A DNA stretch of 64,000 bases, taken from positions 113,169-177,168 of the forward strand of contig NZ_JAUFPK010000007.1 in assembly GCF_030409225.1 (NCBI RefSeq), in the 5' to 3' direction. Within the stretch, counting starts at the first letter, position 1. Each line of letters begins with the position of its first letter. Of this stretch, positions 52,814 to 62,530 are shown in pieces. This DNA comes from Aquisalimonas lutea (GTDB lineage Bacteria; Pseudomonadota; Gammaproteobacteria; Nitrococcales; Aquisalimonadaceae). Both the position numbers and the translations under genes were made by a program. The notes beneath the pieces are model-generated. The model was given only the letters and a program-made list of their open reading frames with translations. It was not told where the DNA came from and did no database searches.

Positions 52814-53818
52814 TCAGTGGTAGCCGGACGACTCTACCGTGACCTTGCCGCGGAACACCCAGTACGTCCAGGCCGTATAACCCAGTATGACCGGCGTGAT
52901 GAACAGCACGCCGATGAGCAGGAACAGCTGGCTGCCCGGGGCCGATGCCGCATCCCAGAACGTGTGATCCGGTGGTACCGCCAGCGGCCACATGCTGATG
53001 AGCAGCCCCACGTAGAACGTGATGAACAGCACCAGGGTGGCGACGAAGGGCACGCCCTCGCGCCGGTTCTCGATGGCGCGCCACAGCCATGCCGCCGCCG
53101 CCAGCGTTACCAGCGGGAAGATCCACAGCCAGTCCATGTTGCCGAGCCAGCGCTCCATGACGCGGCCCTCGGCCAGCGGCGTCCATACGCTGATGATGAC
53201 GAAGAACAGCATCACCGCGCCCAGCATGCACCGCGCCACCGCATAGGCCCAGCTCTGTAACGGGCCCTCCGTCTTGAGGACCAGCCAGGTCGCTCCCAGC
53301 AGCGTGTAGCCGGCGACCAGGGCCAGCCCCGTCATGACCGTGAAGGGCGTCAGCCAGTCCAGCGGCCCGCCCACGTACGTGAACCCGTCGGTCTCGAACC
53401 CCTGGATGTACGCCCCCACCACGGCGCCCTGGGCGAAGGAGGCCACCAGCGACCCGCCGAAGAACGACCAGTTCCACAGGTAGCGCGAGCGGTTGGCCTT
53501 GAAGCGGAACTCGAAGGCCACGCCCCGGAAGATGAGCCCGGCGAGCAGCAGGAACACGCCGATGTACAGCGCCGGCAGGAAGACCGCGTAGACCAGGGGG
53601 AATGCCGCCAGGAGGCCGGCGCCACCCAGGACCAGCCAGGTCTCGTTGCCGTCCCACACGGGCGCCACGGTGTTCATCATGATGTCCCGGGACGGCTCGT
53701 CCGGGGCGAAGGGGAAGAGAATGCCCACGCCCAGGTCGAAGCCGTCCATGAGCACGTACATGAAGACACCCAGGCCGATGATGGCGATCCAGATCAGGGT
53801 CAGGTCAATCAGTTCCAT
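52814..53818 (-). CDS. cioB: Cytochrome bd-type (cyanide-insensitive) oxidase subunit II
   Basis: A 334-aa CydB/CioB protein with about eight membrane helices. The N-terminus FMYVLMDGFDLGVGILFPF and the VAPVWDGNETWLVLGGAGLLAAFPLVYA segment are hallmarks of the family. It pairs with the haem-carrying subunit I encoded 6 nt upstream. It ends WTYWVFRGKVTVESSGYH. Confidence 0.95.
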   Translation of the reverse strand: MELIDLTLIWIAIIGLGVFMYVLMDGFDLGVGILFPFAPDEPSRDIMMNTVAPVWDGNETWLVLGGAGLLAAFPLVYAVFLPALYIGVFLLLAGLIFRGVAFEFRFKANRSRYLWNWSFFGGSLVASFAQGAVVGAYIQGFETDGFTYVGGPLDWLTPFTVMTGLALVAGYTLLGATWLVLKTEGPLQSWAYAVARCMLGAVMLFFVIISVWTPLAEGRVMERWLGNMDWLWIFPLVTLAAAAWLWRAIENRREGVPFVATLVLFITFYVGLLISMWPLAVPPDHTFWDAASAPGSQLFLLIGVLFITPVILGYTAWTYWVFRGKVTVESSGYH

Positions 53819-53824
53819 GGTTGC

Positions 53825-55240
53825 TTATCCTCGTGCACCTTCGGGGGCGGCGTGTTCGTCCAGGCGCGTGTCCACCGCGGAGAACGGGCGCTTCGGCCGT
53901 CCGTCCGCGGCGTCCGGCGTGTCTTCCAGCGACTCGGGCCCGGCCTGGATGAGGCGGAGGAGGTAGTACAGCCCGGCGGTGAAGATCACGGCGTAGACGG
54001 CGATGAAGCCCACCAGGCTGAACAGGGCCATGCCGCCGGTCAGCGACGGTGTTACGCCGTCCGCGGTGCGCAGGACGCCGTAGATGAGGTACGGCTGTCG
54101 CCCGATGTCGGTGACGAACCAGCCGGCGAGCACGGCGGCGAAGGGCAGGGGAATCATCCACGTGAACACACGCAGCAGGCGCGGCGAGTCGAACAGGCGC
54201 CCGCGCAATCGCTGGATCAGGCCCGTGATAGCCACCACGATCATCAGCACCCCGATGGCCACCATGACGCGGAAGCTCCAGAACACGATGCCCACGGGCG
54301 GGCGGTCCGCCGGGGCCCACTCCTTGAGGCCGCGGACTTCGCCGTCCAGCTCGTGGGTGAGAATCAGGCTCGCCAGGTTCGGGATGCCGACCTCCAGGTG
54401 ATTGGTCTCGCCGGCGGCGTCGGGGATCGCGAACAGCAGCAGCGGGGCGCCGTTCTTGGTCTCCCACGCGCCCTCCATGGCGGCCACCTTGGCCGGCTGG
54501 TTCTCGAAGGTGTTGAGCCCGTGCCAGTCGCCGACCACCAGCTGGGCAGGAGCGATGACCGCCAGCAAGGCAACCGTCATGCCCAGCGCCTTGCGGTTCA
54601 TCTCCGGTGCCCGGCGACGCAGCAGGTACCAGGCGCTCACGCCGGCGACGACGAACCCCGCGGTGAGGAACGATGCCAGGGCCATGTGGAAGAATCGCGG
54701 CCACAGGGAGGCGTTGAAGATGGCCTCCGTCCACGAGGTGACGTACAGCAGCCCGTCGCGCATCTCCACCCCGGCCGGCGTCTGCATCCAGCTGTTCGCC
54801 GAGAGGATCCAGAACGACGAGATGAACGTGCCCAGCGCCACCATGCAGGCGGCGAAGAGGTGAACGCCCCGGGGCACCTTGTCGCGGCCGAACAGCAGCA
54901 CGCCCAGGAAAGTGGCTTCCAGGAAGAACGCCGTGACCACCTCGTAGCTCAGCACCGGCCCCAGGAAGTTGGCGGAGCGATAGGAGAACTCGCTCCAGTT
55001 GGAGCCGAACTGGAAGGCCATGACGATCCCGGAGACCACGCCCATGCCGAAGACCACCGCGAACACCCGCGTCCAGAACCGGGACAGGCGCGCGTAGACG
55101 GGGTTGTCCGTGCGGTAGAGCAGGCCCTCCAGGGTGGCGATGTACGCCGCGAGCCCGATGGTGAATACCGGGAACAGGGCGTGGAAGGAGACCACGAAGG
55201 CGAACTGGATGCGTGACAGCAGCAGCGGATCGAGTTCCAT
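53825..55240 (-). CDS. cioA: Cytochrome bd-type (cyanide-insensitive) oxidase subunit I
   Basis: A 471-aa CydA/CioA protein. His20 in SRIQFAFVVSFHALFP is the haem b595 ligand by homology. GRQPYLIYGVLRTADGVTP marks the conserved C-terminal region. The length and the short loop between helices VI and VII place it in the short-Q-loop CioA group; long-Q-loop CydA is about 50 residues longer. It reduces oxygen to water using quinol, without proton pumping, and tolerates cyanide and sulfide. An FNR/ANR-type site lies 71-84 bp upstream. Confidence 0.94.
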   Translation of the reverse strand: MELDPLLLSRIQFAFVVSFHALFPVFTIGLAAYIATLEGLLYRTDNPVYARLSRFWTRVFAVVFGMGVVSGIVMAFQFGSNWSEFSYRSANFLGPVLSYEVVTAFFLEATFLGVLLFGRDKVPRGVHLFAACMVALGTFISSFWILSANSWMQTPAGVEMRDGLLYVTSWTEAIFNASLWPRFFHMALASFLTAGFVVAGVSAWYLLRRRAPEMNRKALGMTVALLAVIAPAQLVVGDWHGLNTFENQPAKVAAMEGAWETKNGAPLLLFAIPDAAGETNHLEVGIPNLASLILTHELDGEVRGLKEWAPADRPPVGIVFWSFRVMVAIGVLMIVVAITGLIQRLRGRLFDSPRLLRVFTWMIPLPFAAVLAGWFVTDIGRQPYLIYGVLRTADGVTPSLTGGMALFSLVGFIAVYAVIFTAGLYYLLRLIQAGPESLEDTPDAADGRPKRPFSAVDTRLDEHAAPEGARG

Positions 55241-55310
55241 GAGCGAATACCCACTAAAAGGTAGTTAAAACGAGGTATCCGCTACGGTGCCACGCGCGCC
55301 GGCCGGCACC

Positions 55311-55324
55311 TTGATCCATGTCAA
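55311..55324 (-). promoter_or_regulatory. FNR/ANR-type box upstream of cioA
   Basis: TTGATCCATGTCAA matches the FNR/ANR consensus TTGAT-N4-ATCAA at nine of ten positions. It lies 71-84 bp before the cioA ATG. In Pseudomonas ANR represses cioAB under low oxygen. Between box and gene, GGTGCC...GGCACC (55286-55310) can form an additional stem. Confidence 0.6.
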
Positions 55325-55336
55325 ACGATAACGCAA

Positions 55337-56023
55337 TCAGCCTTCCGCGGCCGGCCGCGACGGCAGGACGACGGAGGCGTCGTCATGGACGGGGGAGTTG
55401 ACCCGGGGATCGACCGGGTGGGCGATCAGCGCCGATACCGGCACCGCCCTGACCGCCTCCCTGATCCGCGCGCGCTCGGTCAGTGCGGGATCCAGCCAGG
55501 CATGCCAGCACGCCGGGTCCAGGACCACCGGCATGCGCGGGTGGATGTGGGACAGCTCCCGCGCCGCCGGCCGGGTGATGATGGCGCAGCTCGAGCCATC
55601 GCCCGTGCGGGTGGGCTGCCAGAGCGCGGCGAGCATCATGAGCTCGCCGTCGGCGCGGCTGACGAAGTAGGGCTGCCTGGTGCCGGTGCCATCGTCGCGC
55701 CATTCATACCAGCCGTTGGCCGGTACCAGCGCGCGGCGGGTGGCGAATGCATCCCGGAAGTAGTCGCTGGACGCAATGTCCTCGGCGCGGGCGTTGATGG
55801 GCGAGGGCGCGTCGTCGCCTGCCCACGGGGGATGGAAGCCCCAGCGGGATGGCATGAGCACCGAGAACGGGCCGTCGTCCCCGTGCAGCGTGGCGATCAG
55901 CGGGATATCCGTGCCCGGCGGAATGTTGTAGCGCGCCTCCATGGGACCGAGGCGGTCCTCGTCCACGCGATACCGTCGTGCGATTTCCGAACGCGGCGCG
56001 TACAGGGAGTAGCGACCACACAT
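55337..56023 (-). CDS. SRAP/HMCES-type (YedK-like) abasic-site processing protein
   Basis: A 228-aa SOS-response-associated peptidase-fold protein. It starts with MCGRYSLYAPRSEIARRY, in which Cys2 becomes the N-terminal nucleophile. SPINARAEDI, VPANGWYEWRD, and SHIHPRMPVVL supply the conserved Asn, Glu and His. Homologues (YedK, HMCES) form a covalent adduct with abasic sites in single-stranded DNA, shielding them during replication. The start is fixed by the Cys2 requirement; the frame continues upstream without similarity. Confidence 0.92.
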   Translation of the reverse strand: MCGRYSLYAPRSEIARRYRVDEDRLGPMEARYNIPPGTDIPLIATLHGDDGPFSVLMPSRWGFHPPWAGDDAPSPINARAEDIASSDYFRDAFATRRALVPANGWYEWRDDGTGTRQPYFVSRADGELMMLAALWQPTRTGDGSSCAIITRPAARELSHIHPRMPVVLDPACWHAWLDPALTERARIREAVRAVPVSALIAHPVDPRVNSPVHDDASVVLPSRPAAEG

Positions 56024-56091
56024 CGTGCCGTGAATGCCTCCAGGGGCCGCCGGGCCGTGTCCGTCGCGAAGCGCGGCGGCCGCGAAGAGTC

Positions 56092-56847
56092 TCAGGTCAT
56101 GCCGCGCTCTTCCTTGATGAGCTCGTAGGCGGTGGCGATCTCGCGTGTCTTCTCCTCGGCGACCTCGCGCATGTTCTCCGGCAGGCCCTTGCCGGCGAGC
56201 TTGTCCGGGTGGTTCTGGCTCATCAGCCGGCGGTAGGCGCGCTTGATCTCGGAATCGCTGGCGGACGACGAGACGCCGAGAGCGGCGTAGGCATCCTCGA
56301 GCTTCTGTTCCCGCGACGGGGCATCGGAGGAGGCCCGCAGCAGGGATTCGAGCCGGGCGACGTCGGCCTCGGACAGCCCCAGACCGCGGGCTACGCGCAC
56401 GAGCATGTCGTGTTCGGCGGGGTGGACCGCGCCGTCGGCAGCGATCGCCGTCAGCTGGACCTGCAGGAACGTCTGGAGCATTGCGCGGCGGCCGCGGCAG
56501 ACCCGGGCGAGCCGGCTCACCTCGGCGTCCAGGTCGAAATCCTCCGCCTTGCCGCGCTCGAACGCCTCCCTGGCCGAGGCGCGCTGCTCCTCGGACAGGT
56601 GCAGGCGCTCGAACAGGGTCTCGGCGGTCTTGATCTCGTCCCGGGTGACGACGCCGTCGGCCTTGCACAGGGCGCCCATGACGGCGAACGTGGAGTGCAG
56701 GTACTGCTGCTGTACCAGCTCCAGCCCGCCCCGCAGCACCCGCTGAAGGATCCAACGCGCCAGGTACCCCAGGCCCGCGCCGATAACGAGCCCGCTGAAG
56801 CCGCCGACCAGTGCCCCGATTAAGCCGCCGATTATGATGAGTAGCAT
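56092..56847 (-). CDS. DjlA-like membrane-anchored J-domain co-chaperone
   Basis: A 251-aa protein with the DjlA layout. A glycine-rich N-terminal membrane helix (about residues 2-30, LLIIIGGLIGALVGGFSGL) is followed by a TerB-like helical domain (about 48-170, with CKADGVVTRDEIKTAE and IAADGAVHPAEHDML), and a C-terminal J domain (about 184-251) with HPD at residues 213-215. DjlA stimulates DnaK and influences envelope stress signalling. E. coli DjlA is 271 aa. It lies alone, upstream of the SRAP gene on the same strand. Confidence 0.9.
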   Translation of the reverse strand: MLLIIIGGLIGALVGGFSGLVIGAGLGYLARWILQRVLRGGLELVQQQYLHSTFAVMGALCKADGVVTRDEIKTAETLFERLHLSEEQRASAREAFERGKAEDFDLDAEVSRLARVCRGRRAMLQTFLQVQLTAIAADGAVHPAEHDMLVRVARGLGLSEADVARLESLLRASSDAPSREQKLEDAYAALGVSSSASDSEIKRAYRRLMSQNHPDKLAGKGLPENMREVAEEKTREIATAYELIKEERGMT

Positions 56848-56917
56848 GCGCGGAGGGTAACAGAAGTTGAAGCCAGGCGGGGCCAGGCGGGCGCCATGGT
56901 ATCGCCGTCGGCGGGAG

Positions 56918-58216
56918 TCAGTCCCGGAACGCGGGCAGCCACAGCGACAGCTCCGGTACGAAGGCGATGATCAGCAGGCCGGCGACGGCCGCCAGCACCA
57001 GCGGAACGACCGCGACGCAGAGCCGCTCGAACCGCAGGCGGGCGATGTAGGCGCCGACGTAGAGGTTGATGCCCACGGGCGGCGTGACCAGGCCGATGGC
57101 CAGGTTGACGGTCATCATGACGCCGAACCAGGTGGGATCCCAGTCGAAGTGCCGGACCACCGGCATGAGCACCGGCAGGGAGATGAGCATGATGGTCACG
57201 GCGTCCATGATCATGCCGATACCCAGCAGGATCAGGTTGATCAGCAGCAGGATCACGATCTCGTTGTCGGTCAGGCCCAGGAGCGCGCCGGAGATGGACT
57301 CGATCAGTCCCTCCGCGGTCATCACCCAGCCGAACAGGCCGCCGGCGGCGATCACCAGCATCACCACGGCAGACGCGGAGGTGGCGTCTCCCAGGGCGCG
57401 GAACAGCGTGCCCACGTCGAGGGTCCGGTAGATCACGGTGCCCACGAACAGGGCGTAGACCACCGCGACGATGGCCGCCTCGGTCGGCGTGAATACGCCG
57501 CCGTAGATGCCGCCCAGGATGATGACCGGTGTCATCAGGCCCCAGAACGCGCGCTTGAACGCGTGCCATACCTCGGCCCGGCTGTAGACCGCGTCGGTGC
57601 CCCAGCCGTTGCGCCAGACCTTGATCCAGGCAACCGCCAGGATCACGGCGCCCATGAGCACACCCGGAACGATGGCGGCCATGAACAGGCCGGTAATGGA
57701 GGTGTCGGCCAGCACGCCGAAGATGATCAGGGCGATGGACGGCGGGATGACGATGGCCAGGGCCGAGCCCGTGCAGACCAGCGCTGTGGCGAACGCCTTG
57801 TCGTAGCCCTCCCGGTCCATGGCCTCGATGAGGAACGGCCCGATCGCCGCCACCGAGGCCGGCCCGGAGCCGCTGACCGCGCCCCAGAACAGCGACACTA
57901 CGGTGGTTACCAGGGCCATGCCGCCGCGGAAGCTCCCCACCAGCACCTGGATGAAATACACCAGCCGGGCGGCGATGCCGGTGTAGCCCATGATGACGCC
58001 GGCGAGAATGAAGAACGGGATGGCCAGCAGGGAGAACCGGGCCACGGCGGCGTAGAGCAGATCCCCCATCATGTCGAAGCCGAAGCCCATGAGATAGAAG
58101 GCCAGCAGCGCCGAAATCCCCAGCGAATACGCGACGGGTACGCCCAGGGCCAGCAGGACGAAGAAGGCGGCGATCATGGTCTCGCCGGGGGACAGCACGA
58201 GCAGGAAGTCAAACAT
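56918..58216 (-). CDS. dctM: TRAP transporter large permease (DctM family), second system
   Basis: A 432-aa DctM protein with about 12 membrane helices: GIAARLVYFIQVLVGSFRGGMALVTTVVSLFWGAVSGSG, LIPPSIA-like VIPPSIALIIFGV and LVTPPVGINLYVGAYIA are landmarks. It overlaps dctQ by 8 nt and is the last gene of the mmsA-linked transporter operon. Confidence 0.93.
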   Translation of the reverse strand: MFDFLLVLSPGETMIAAFFVLLALGVPVAYSLGISALLAFYLMGFGFDMMGDLLYAAVARFSLLAIPFFILAGVIMGYTGIAARLVYFIQVLVGSFRGGMALVTTVVSLFWGAVSGSGPASVAAIGPFLIEAMDREGYDKAFATALVCTGSALAIVIPPSIALIIFGVLADTSITGLFMAAIVPGVLMGAVILAVAWIKVWRNGWGTDAVYSRAEVWHAFKRAFWGLMTPVIILGGIYGGVFTPTEAAIVAVVYALFVGTVIYRTLDVGTLFRALGDATSASAVVMLVIAAGGLFGWVMTAEGLIESISGALLGLTDNEIVILLLINLILLGIGMIMDAVTIMLISLPVLMPVVRHFDWDPTWFGVMMTVNLAIGLVTPPVGINLYVGAYIARLRFERLCVAVVPLVLAAVAGLLIIAFVPELSLWLPAFRD

Positions 58217-58757
58217 CGTGCCGCCCGGCCGCCAGCATGCCGCCGCTACGCCAGATCAGCGGGATGTCCCGCACCGCCGCCTCGGTCAGCCGTAGCAGGA
58301 TGAACGCGGCGCCCACCGGCAGACCCACGGAGAACGTCCAGCGCGGCAGGCCCAGCGCGTACGTGCGCACACCCGAGGCGATATCCTGGGCGGTGAGCAC
58401 GTATCCCTGGTAGATCACCGCGGCGAAGAAGACCGCGCCGAGGACGTAGACCAGCACGGCCGCGGCCACCTGCAGGGCCGTGGGCAGGCGCTCCACCAGC
58501 ACGGTGACCGCCAGGTGGGCCTTGCGCTTGACGGCGATTGCAGCGCCGAAGAACGTGAGCCACACGAACAGGTTGGGCAGCAGCTCCGAGACGCCGCCCA
58601 GGGAGTAGGCGGTGAGGTAGCGCACGACCACGTTGGCGAAACCCACGGCCGTCATGACCAGGAACACGACGGCCGTGACCAGCTCCTCGAAATGACCGGC
58701 GACCCAGCGCAGGCGCGCCGGGAAGCCGGTACCCCCGGACGGTGCCGTCTCAGTCAT
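58209..58757 (-). CDS. dctQ: TRAP transporter small permease (DctQ family), second system
   Basis: A 182-aa protein with four membrane helices (about residues 25-46, 60-77, 98-122 and 140-165). FVWLTFFGAAIAVKRKAHLAVTVLVERLP is a characteristic DctQ segment. It lies 18 nt after dctP and overlaps dctM by 8 nt. Confidence 0.88.
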   Translation of the reverse strand: MTETAPSGGTGFPARLRWVAGHFEELVTAVVFLVMTAVGFANVVVRYLTAYSLGGVSELLPNLFVWLTFFGAAIAVKRKAHLAVTVLVERLPTALQVAAAVLVYVLGAVFFAAVIYQGYVLTAQDIASGVRTYALGLPRWTFSVGLPVGAAFILLRLTEAAVRDIPLIWRSGGMLAAGRHDV

Positions 58758-58775
58758 GGCGCCGGCCGGCGTCGT

Positions 58776-59810
58776 TCACTGGCGGCTCTCCGCGACGGTC
58801 TCCTCGAACAGCTCCACCAGCTCCGGGCCGATGCGCTCCCGCCAGGCGTTGTACGAGTCCCGGGTGGCCTCGCGGAACGCGTCGATCTCCTCGGCGCTGA
58901 GCTCCGTGACTTCCATGCCTTCCTCCCGGAGCCGGTCGAGCCCTTCGGCCGTGCGCTCGCGGCTGATGGCCACCTGGTACTCCATGGCCTCCTGGGCCGC
59001 GCCGCGGAGGATCTCCTGTGTCTCGGCGTCGAGGCTGGTCCACAGCTGCTCGGAGACGGCCAGGAAAAGCGGGTCGTAGGAGTAGTTCCACACGGTGATG
59101 TAGTCCTGCACCTCGTAGATCCGCTGCGGCACGATAATGGCGCCGATGGGGTTCTCCTGGCCGTCCACCACGCCCTGCTGCAGCGCCGAGAATACCTCCG
59201 TCCACTGCATCTGCTCGGGGTTGGCGCCCAGGTCTTCCATGACGTCGATGTACATGGGCCCGGCGACGCGAATGGTCAGGCCTTCCAGGTCGCTCGGCGT
59301 GCGGATGGGGTGCTGGCTGTTGGTGATCTGGCGGAAGCCGTTCTCGCCCCAGGCCAGGGTGACCAGGCCCTCCTCCCGCATGATCTCCGCCATGCGCTCG
59401 GCGGGCGGCCCCTCCAGCGTGGCGTCGACGTCGTCGTAATCCTCGTAGATGTACGGCAGGGAGAACACCGCCATCTCTTCCATCATGGGCGTGGCGTTGA
59501 TGGCCGAGGTCAGGGCGAAGTCCAGCTGGCCGCGGCCGACCATCTCCACCATGCGGATCTGGTCGCCGCCGGAGAGCTCGGCGTTCGGATGGAGCCGGAT
59601 CTCCAGCTCGCCGTCGGTGCGCTCGGCAACCAGCTCCTTGAAGCGCTCGGCGCCCTCGTGCCAGGTGGTCTCGTCGCTGACATTGTGGGTCAGCCGCAGG
59701 GTCTGCTGGGCACTGGCGCCGGCGTTCACACCGACAACCATGGCCGCGGCCACGGTGGCGGAAAGGAAAGCCCGTGTGCAGGCGCCGCCCGATCGCTGTA
59801 TCCGTATCAT
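58776..59810 (-). CDS. dctP: TRAP transporter substrate-binding protein (DctP family), second system
   Basis: A 344-aa periplasmic receptor. A signal peptide of about 33 residues ends in NAGASAQQ. LRLTHNVSDETTWHEGAERFKELV and DLEGLTIRVAGPMYIDVMEDLGANPEQMQWTEVFSALQQGVVDGQENP are typical; the Arg in TIRVAG should bind the ligand carboxylate. Start: GGAGGAGACGACA precedes the ATG at 59810, and a longer frame upstream would bury the signal peptide. Gene context (mmsA upstream) points to a branched or C3-C4 organic acid related to valine, beta-alanine or inositol breakdown. Confidence 0.92.
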   Translation of the reverse strand: MIRIQRSGGACTRAFLSATVAAAMVVGVNAGASAQQTLRLTHNVSDETTWHEGAERFKELVAERTDGELEIRLHPNAELSGGDQIRMVEMVGRGQLDFALTSAINATPMMEEMAVFSLPYIYEDYDDVDATLEGPPAERMAEIMREEGLVTLAWGENGFRQITNSQHPIRTPSDLEGLTIRVAGPMYIDVMEDLGANPEQMQWTEVFSALQQGVVDGQENPIGAIIVPQRIYEVQDYITVWNYSYDPLFLAVSEQLWTSLDAETQEILRGAAQEAMEYQVAISRERTAEGLDRLREEGMEVTELSAEEIDAFREATRDSYNAWRERIGPELVELFEETVAESRQ

Positions 59811-59887
59811 TGTCGTCTCCTCCAGCAGGATTTCTTGTGTGTCCTGTACGAGGAGAAATGCAAGCACGCGGCGGATCGGGATTCAAG

Positions 59888-59925
59888 GATCGGATACGGC
59901 ATTGTGGCGGATGCCGTATCCGATC
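59888..59925. repeat. Perfect 15-bp stem-loop between mmsA and dctP
   Basis: GATCGGATACGGCAT (59888-59902) and ATGCCGTATCCGATC (59911-59925) are exact inverted copies around an 8-nt loop. It starts 9 nt after the mmsA stop on the minus strand. No U-run follows, so it is more likely an intercistronic mRNA-stabilising or processing hairpin than a full terminator. Confidence 0.75.
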
Positions 59926-59934
59926 TGTCGGCGC

Positions 59935-61461
<1,527 letters not shown>

Positions 61462-61480
61462 GATTCTCTCCTCCTCTCGA

Positions 61481-61607
61481 ATGGAGCTTCTTGGCGGCCG
61501 GCGCCGATGCGCCCGCTGCCGGGCTGTCTGTGCAGACCTCGTATTTCTAGCAGGTTATGGGTGCGGGGAGGATTGACGAAATCGCTCGGGTAATGGATCT
61601 TCTTGGC
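61481..61607. promoter_or_regulatory. Direct repeat pair in the mmsA-araC intergenic region
   Basis: ATGGAGCTTCTTGGC (61481-61495) and ATGGATCTTCTTGGC (61593-61607) match at 14 of 15 positions, 112 bp apart. One copy lies 20-34 bp before the mmsA ATG, the other 26-40 bp before the regulator ATG. Direct repeats are the usual form of AraC-family sites, so these are candidate sites for the regulator at 61633. Confidence 0.4.
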
Positions 61608-61632
61608 AAACCCTGCTGCGATCGGGTGGAAC

Positions 61633-62517
61633 ATGACCGGTCCGTCCGACTGGCCGCTGCCCCGCGAGGGGGTTCGCTTCATGGTGCCCCACTTCATGCT
61701 GGAGCGCCTGCAGCGCCACCCCCTGACCCGGGGGCTGTACCCGCGCGCCATGGGCTACTATCCGGAGGCCCGGGGCCACCGCGTGGAACGCCGGCACCAC
61801 GCCGACCACCTGCTGCTCTACTGTGCCGGCGGCCGCGGCATGCTGCGGGTGAATCACCGCCAGTACCCGGTGGGTCGCGGCGACCTGATGATGCTGCCGC
61901 GGGACGTGCTGCACGCCTATGCCTCGTCCGGCCGTGAGCCCTGGACCCTGTACTGGGTGCATTTCGACGGCACCGAGGTGGACGCCTTCTGGGAGCACAT
62001 GAACTTCCTGCCCGAACGCGCGGTGCGCCACATCGGTGCGGCGCCCAAGATCATCGACGACTTCCAGACGCTGCTCGAGGTGCGCGACACGGGCTTCCGC
62101 GAGGGGTTCTTCATCCATGCGGCGAACCACCTGCGGCAGATGCTCGGCATGTTCGGGCTGATGATCTCCACGCACCTGCGGCCCGCCGCGGAAGACGGCT
62201 TCGATCTGGAATCCATCCACGCGGTGATGCACGAGAAGCTCCACGGCCGCCTGGACCTGGCGACCCTGGCGGAGGTGGCGGGCATGTCCCGGCACGGCTT
62301 CTGCCGCCGCTACAAGGCGGAGACCGGGAACTCCCCCTACCAGCACTTCCTGCACCTGAAGATGGAGCGTGCCTGCTACCTGCTGGACATCAGCCAGCAG
62401 ACGGTGGCCGACATCGCGGAAAGCCTGGGCTACGACGACGCCTACTACTTCTCGCGGTTGTTCCGCAAGGTCATGGGCGTCTCGCCGTCGGGCTACCGCG
62501 CCTCGCGGCACGGGTGA
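61633..62517 (+). CDS. AraC family transcriptional regulator (MmsR-like)
   Basis: A 294-aa regulator. An N-terminal cupin-type sensing domain (about residues 30-150, HHADHLLLYCAGGRGMLRVN, GDLMMLPRDVLHAY) is followed by a C-terminal double HTH (about 195-292) with DLATLAEVAGMSRHGFCRRYKAETG and the family signature VADIAESLGYDDAYYFSRLFRKVMGVSPSGYR. Start: GGTGG precedes the ATG at 61633; a TTG at 61603 is less likely. It is divergent from mmsA and probably activates the mmsA-TRAP operon in response to a pathway intermediate. Confidence 0.9.
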   Translation: MTGPSDWPLPREGVRFMVPHFMLERLQRHPLTRGLYPRAMGYYPEARGHRVERRHHADHLLLYCAGGRGMLRVNHRQYPVGRGDLMMLPRDVLHAYASSGREPWTLYWVHFDGTEVDAFWEHMNFLPERAVRHIGAAPKIIDDFQTLLEVRDTGFREGFFIHAANHLRQMLGMFGLMISTHLRPAAEDGFDLESIHAVMHEKLHGRLDLATLAEVAGMSRHGFCRRYKAETGNSPYQHFLHLKMERACYLLDISQQTVADIAESLGYDDAYYFSRLFRKVMGVSPSGYRASRHG

Positions 62518-62530
62518 CGCTCTCGCCGGC

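Noticed and set aside
51834-53657. 607-aa frame apparently fusing cytochrome oxidase sequence to the MBL protein
   Set aside because: The part upstream of 52736 is out of frame with cioB and low-complexity. The real MBL gene has its own ribosome site, so this is not a fusion.
55337-56755. 472-aa frame extending the SRAP gene upstream
   Set aside because: SRAP proteins need Cys at position 2, which fixes the start at 56023. The upstream part is antisense-like shadow over the DjlA-like gene.
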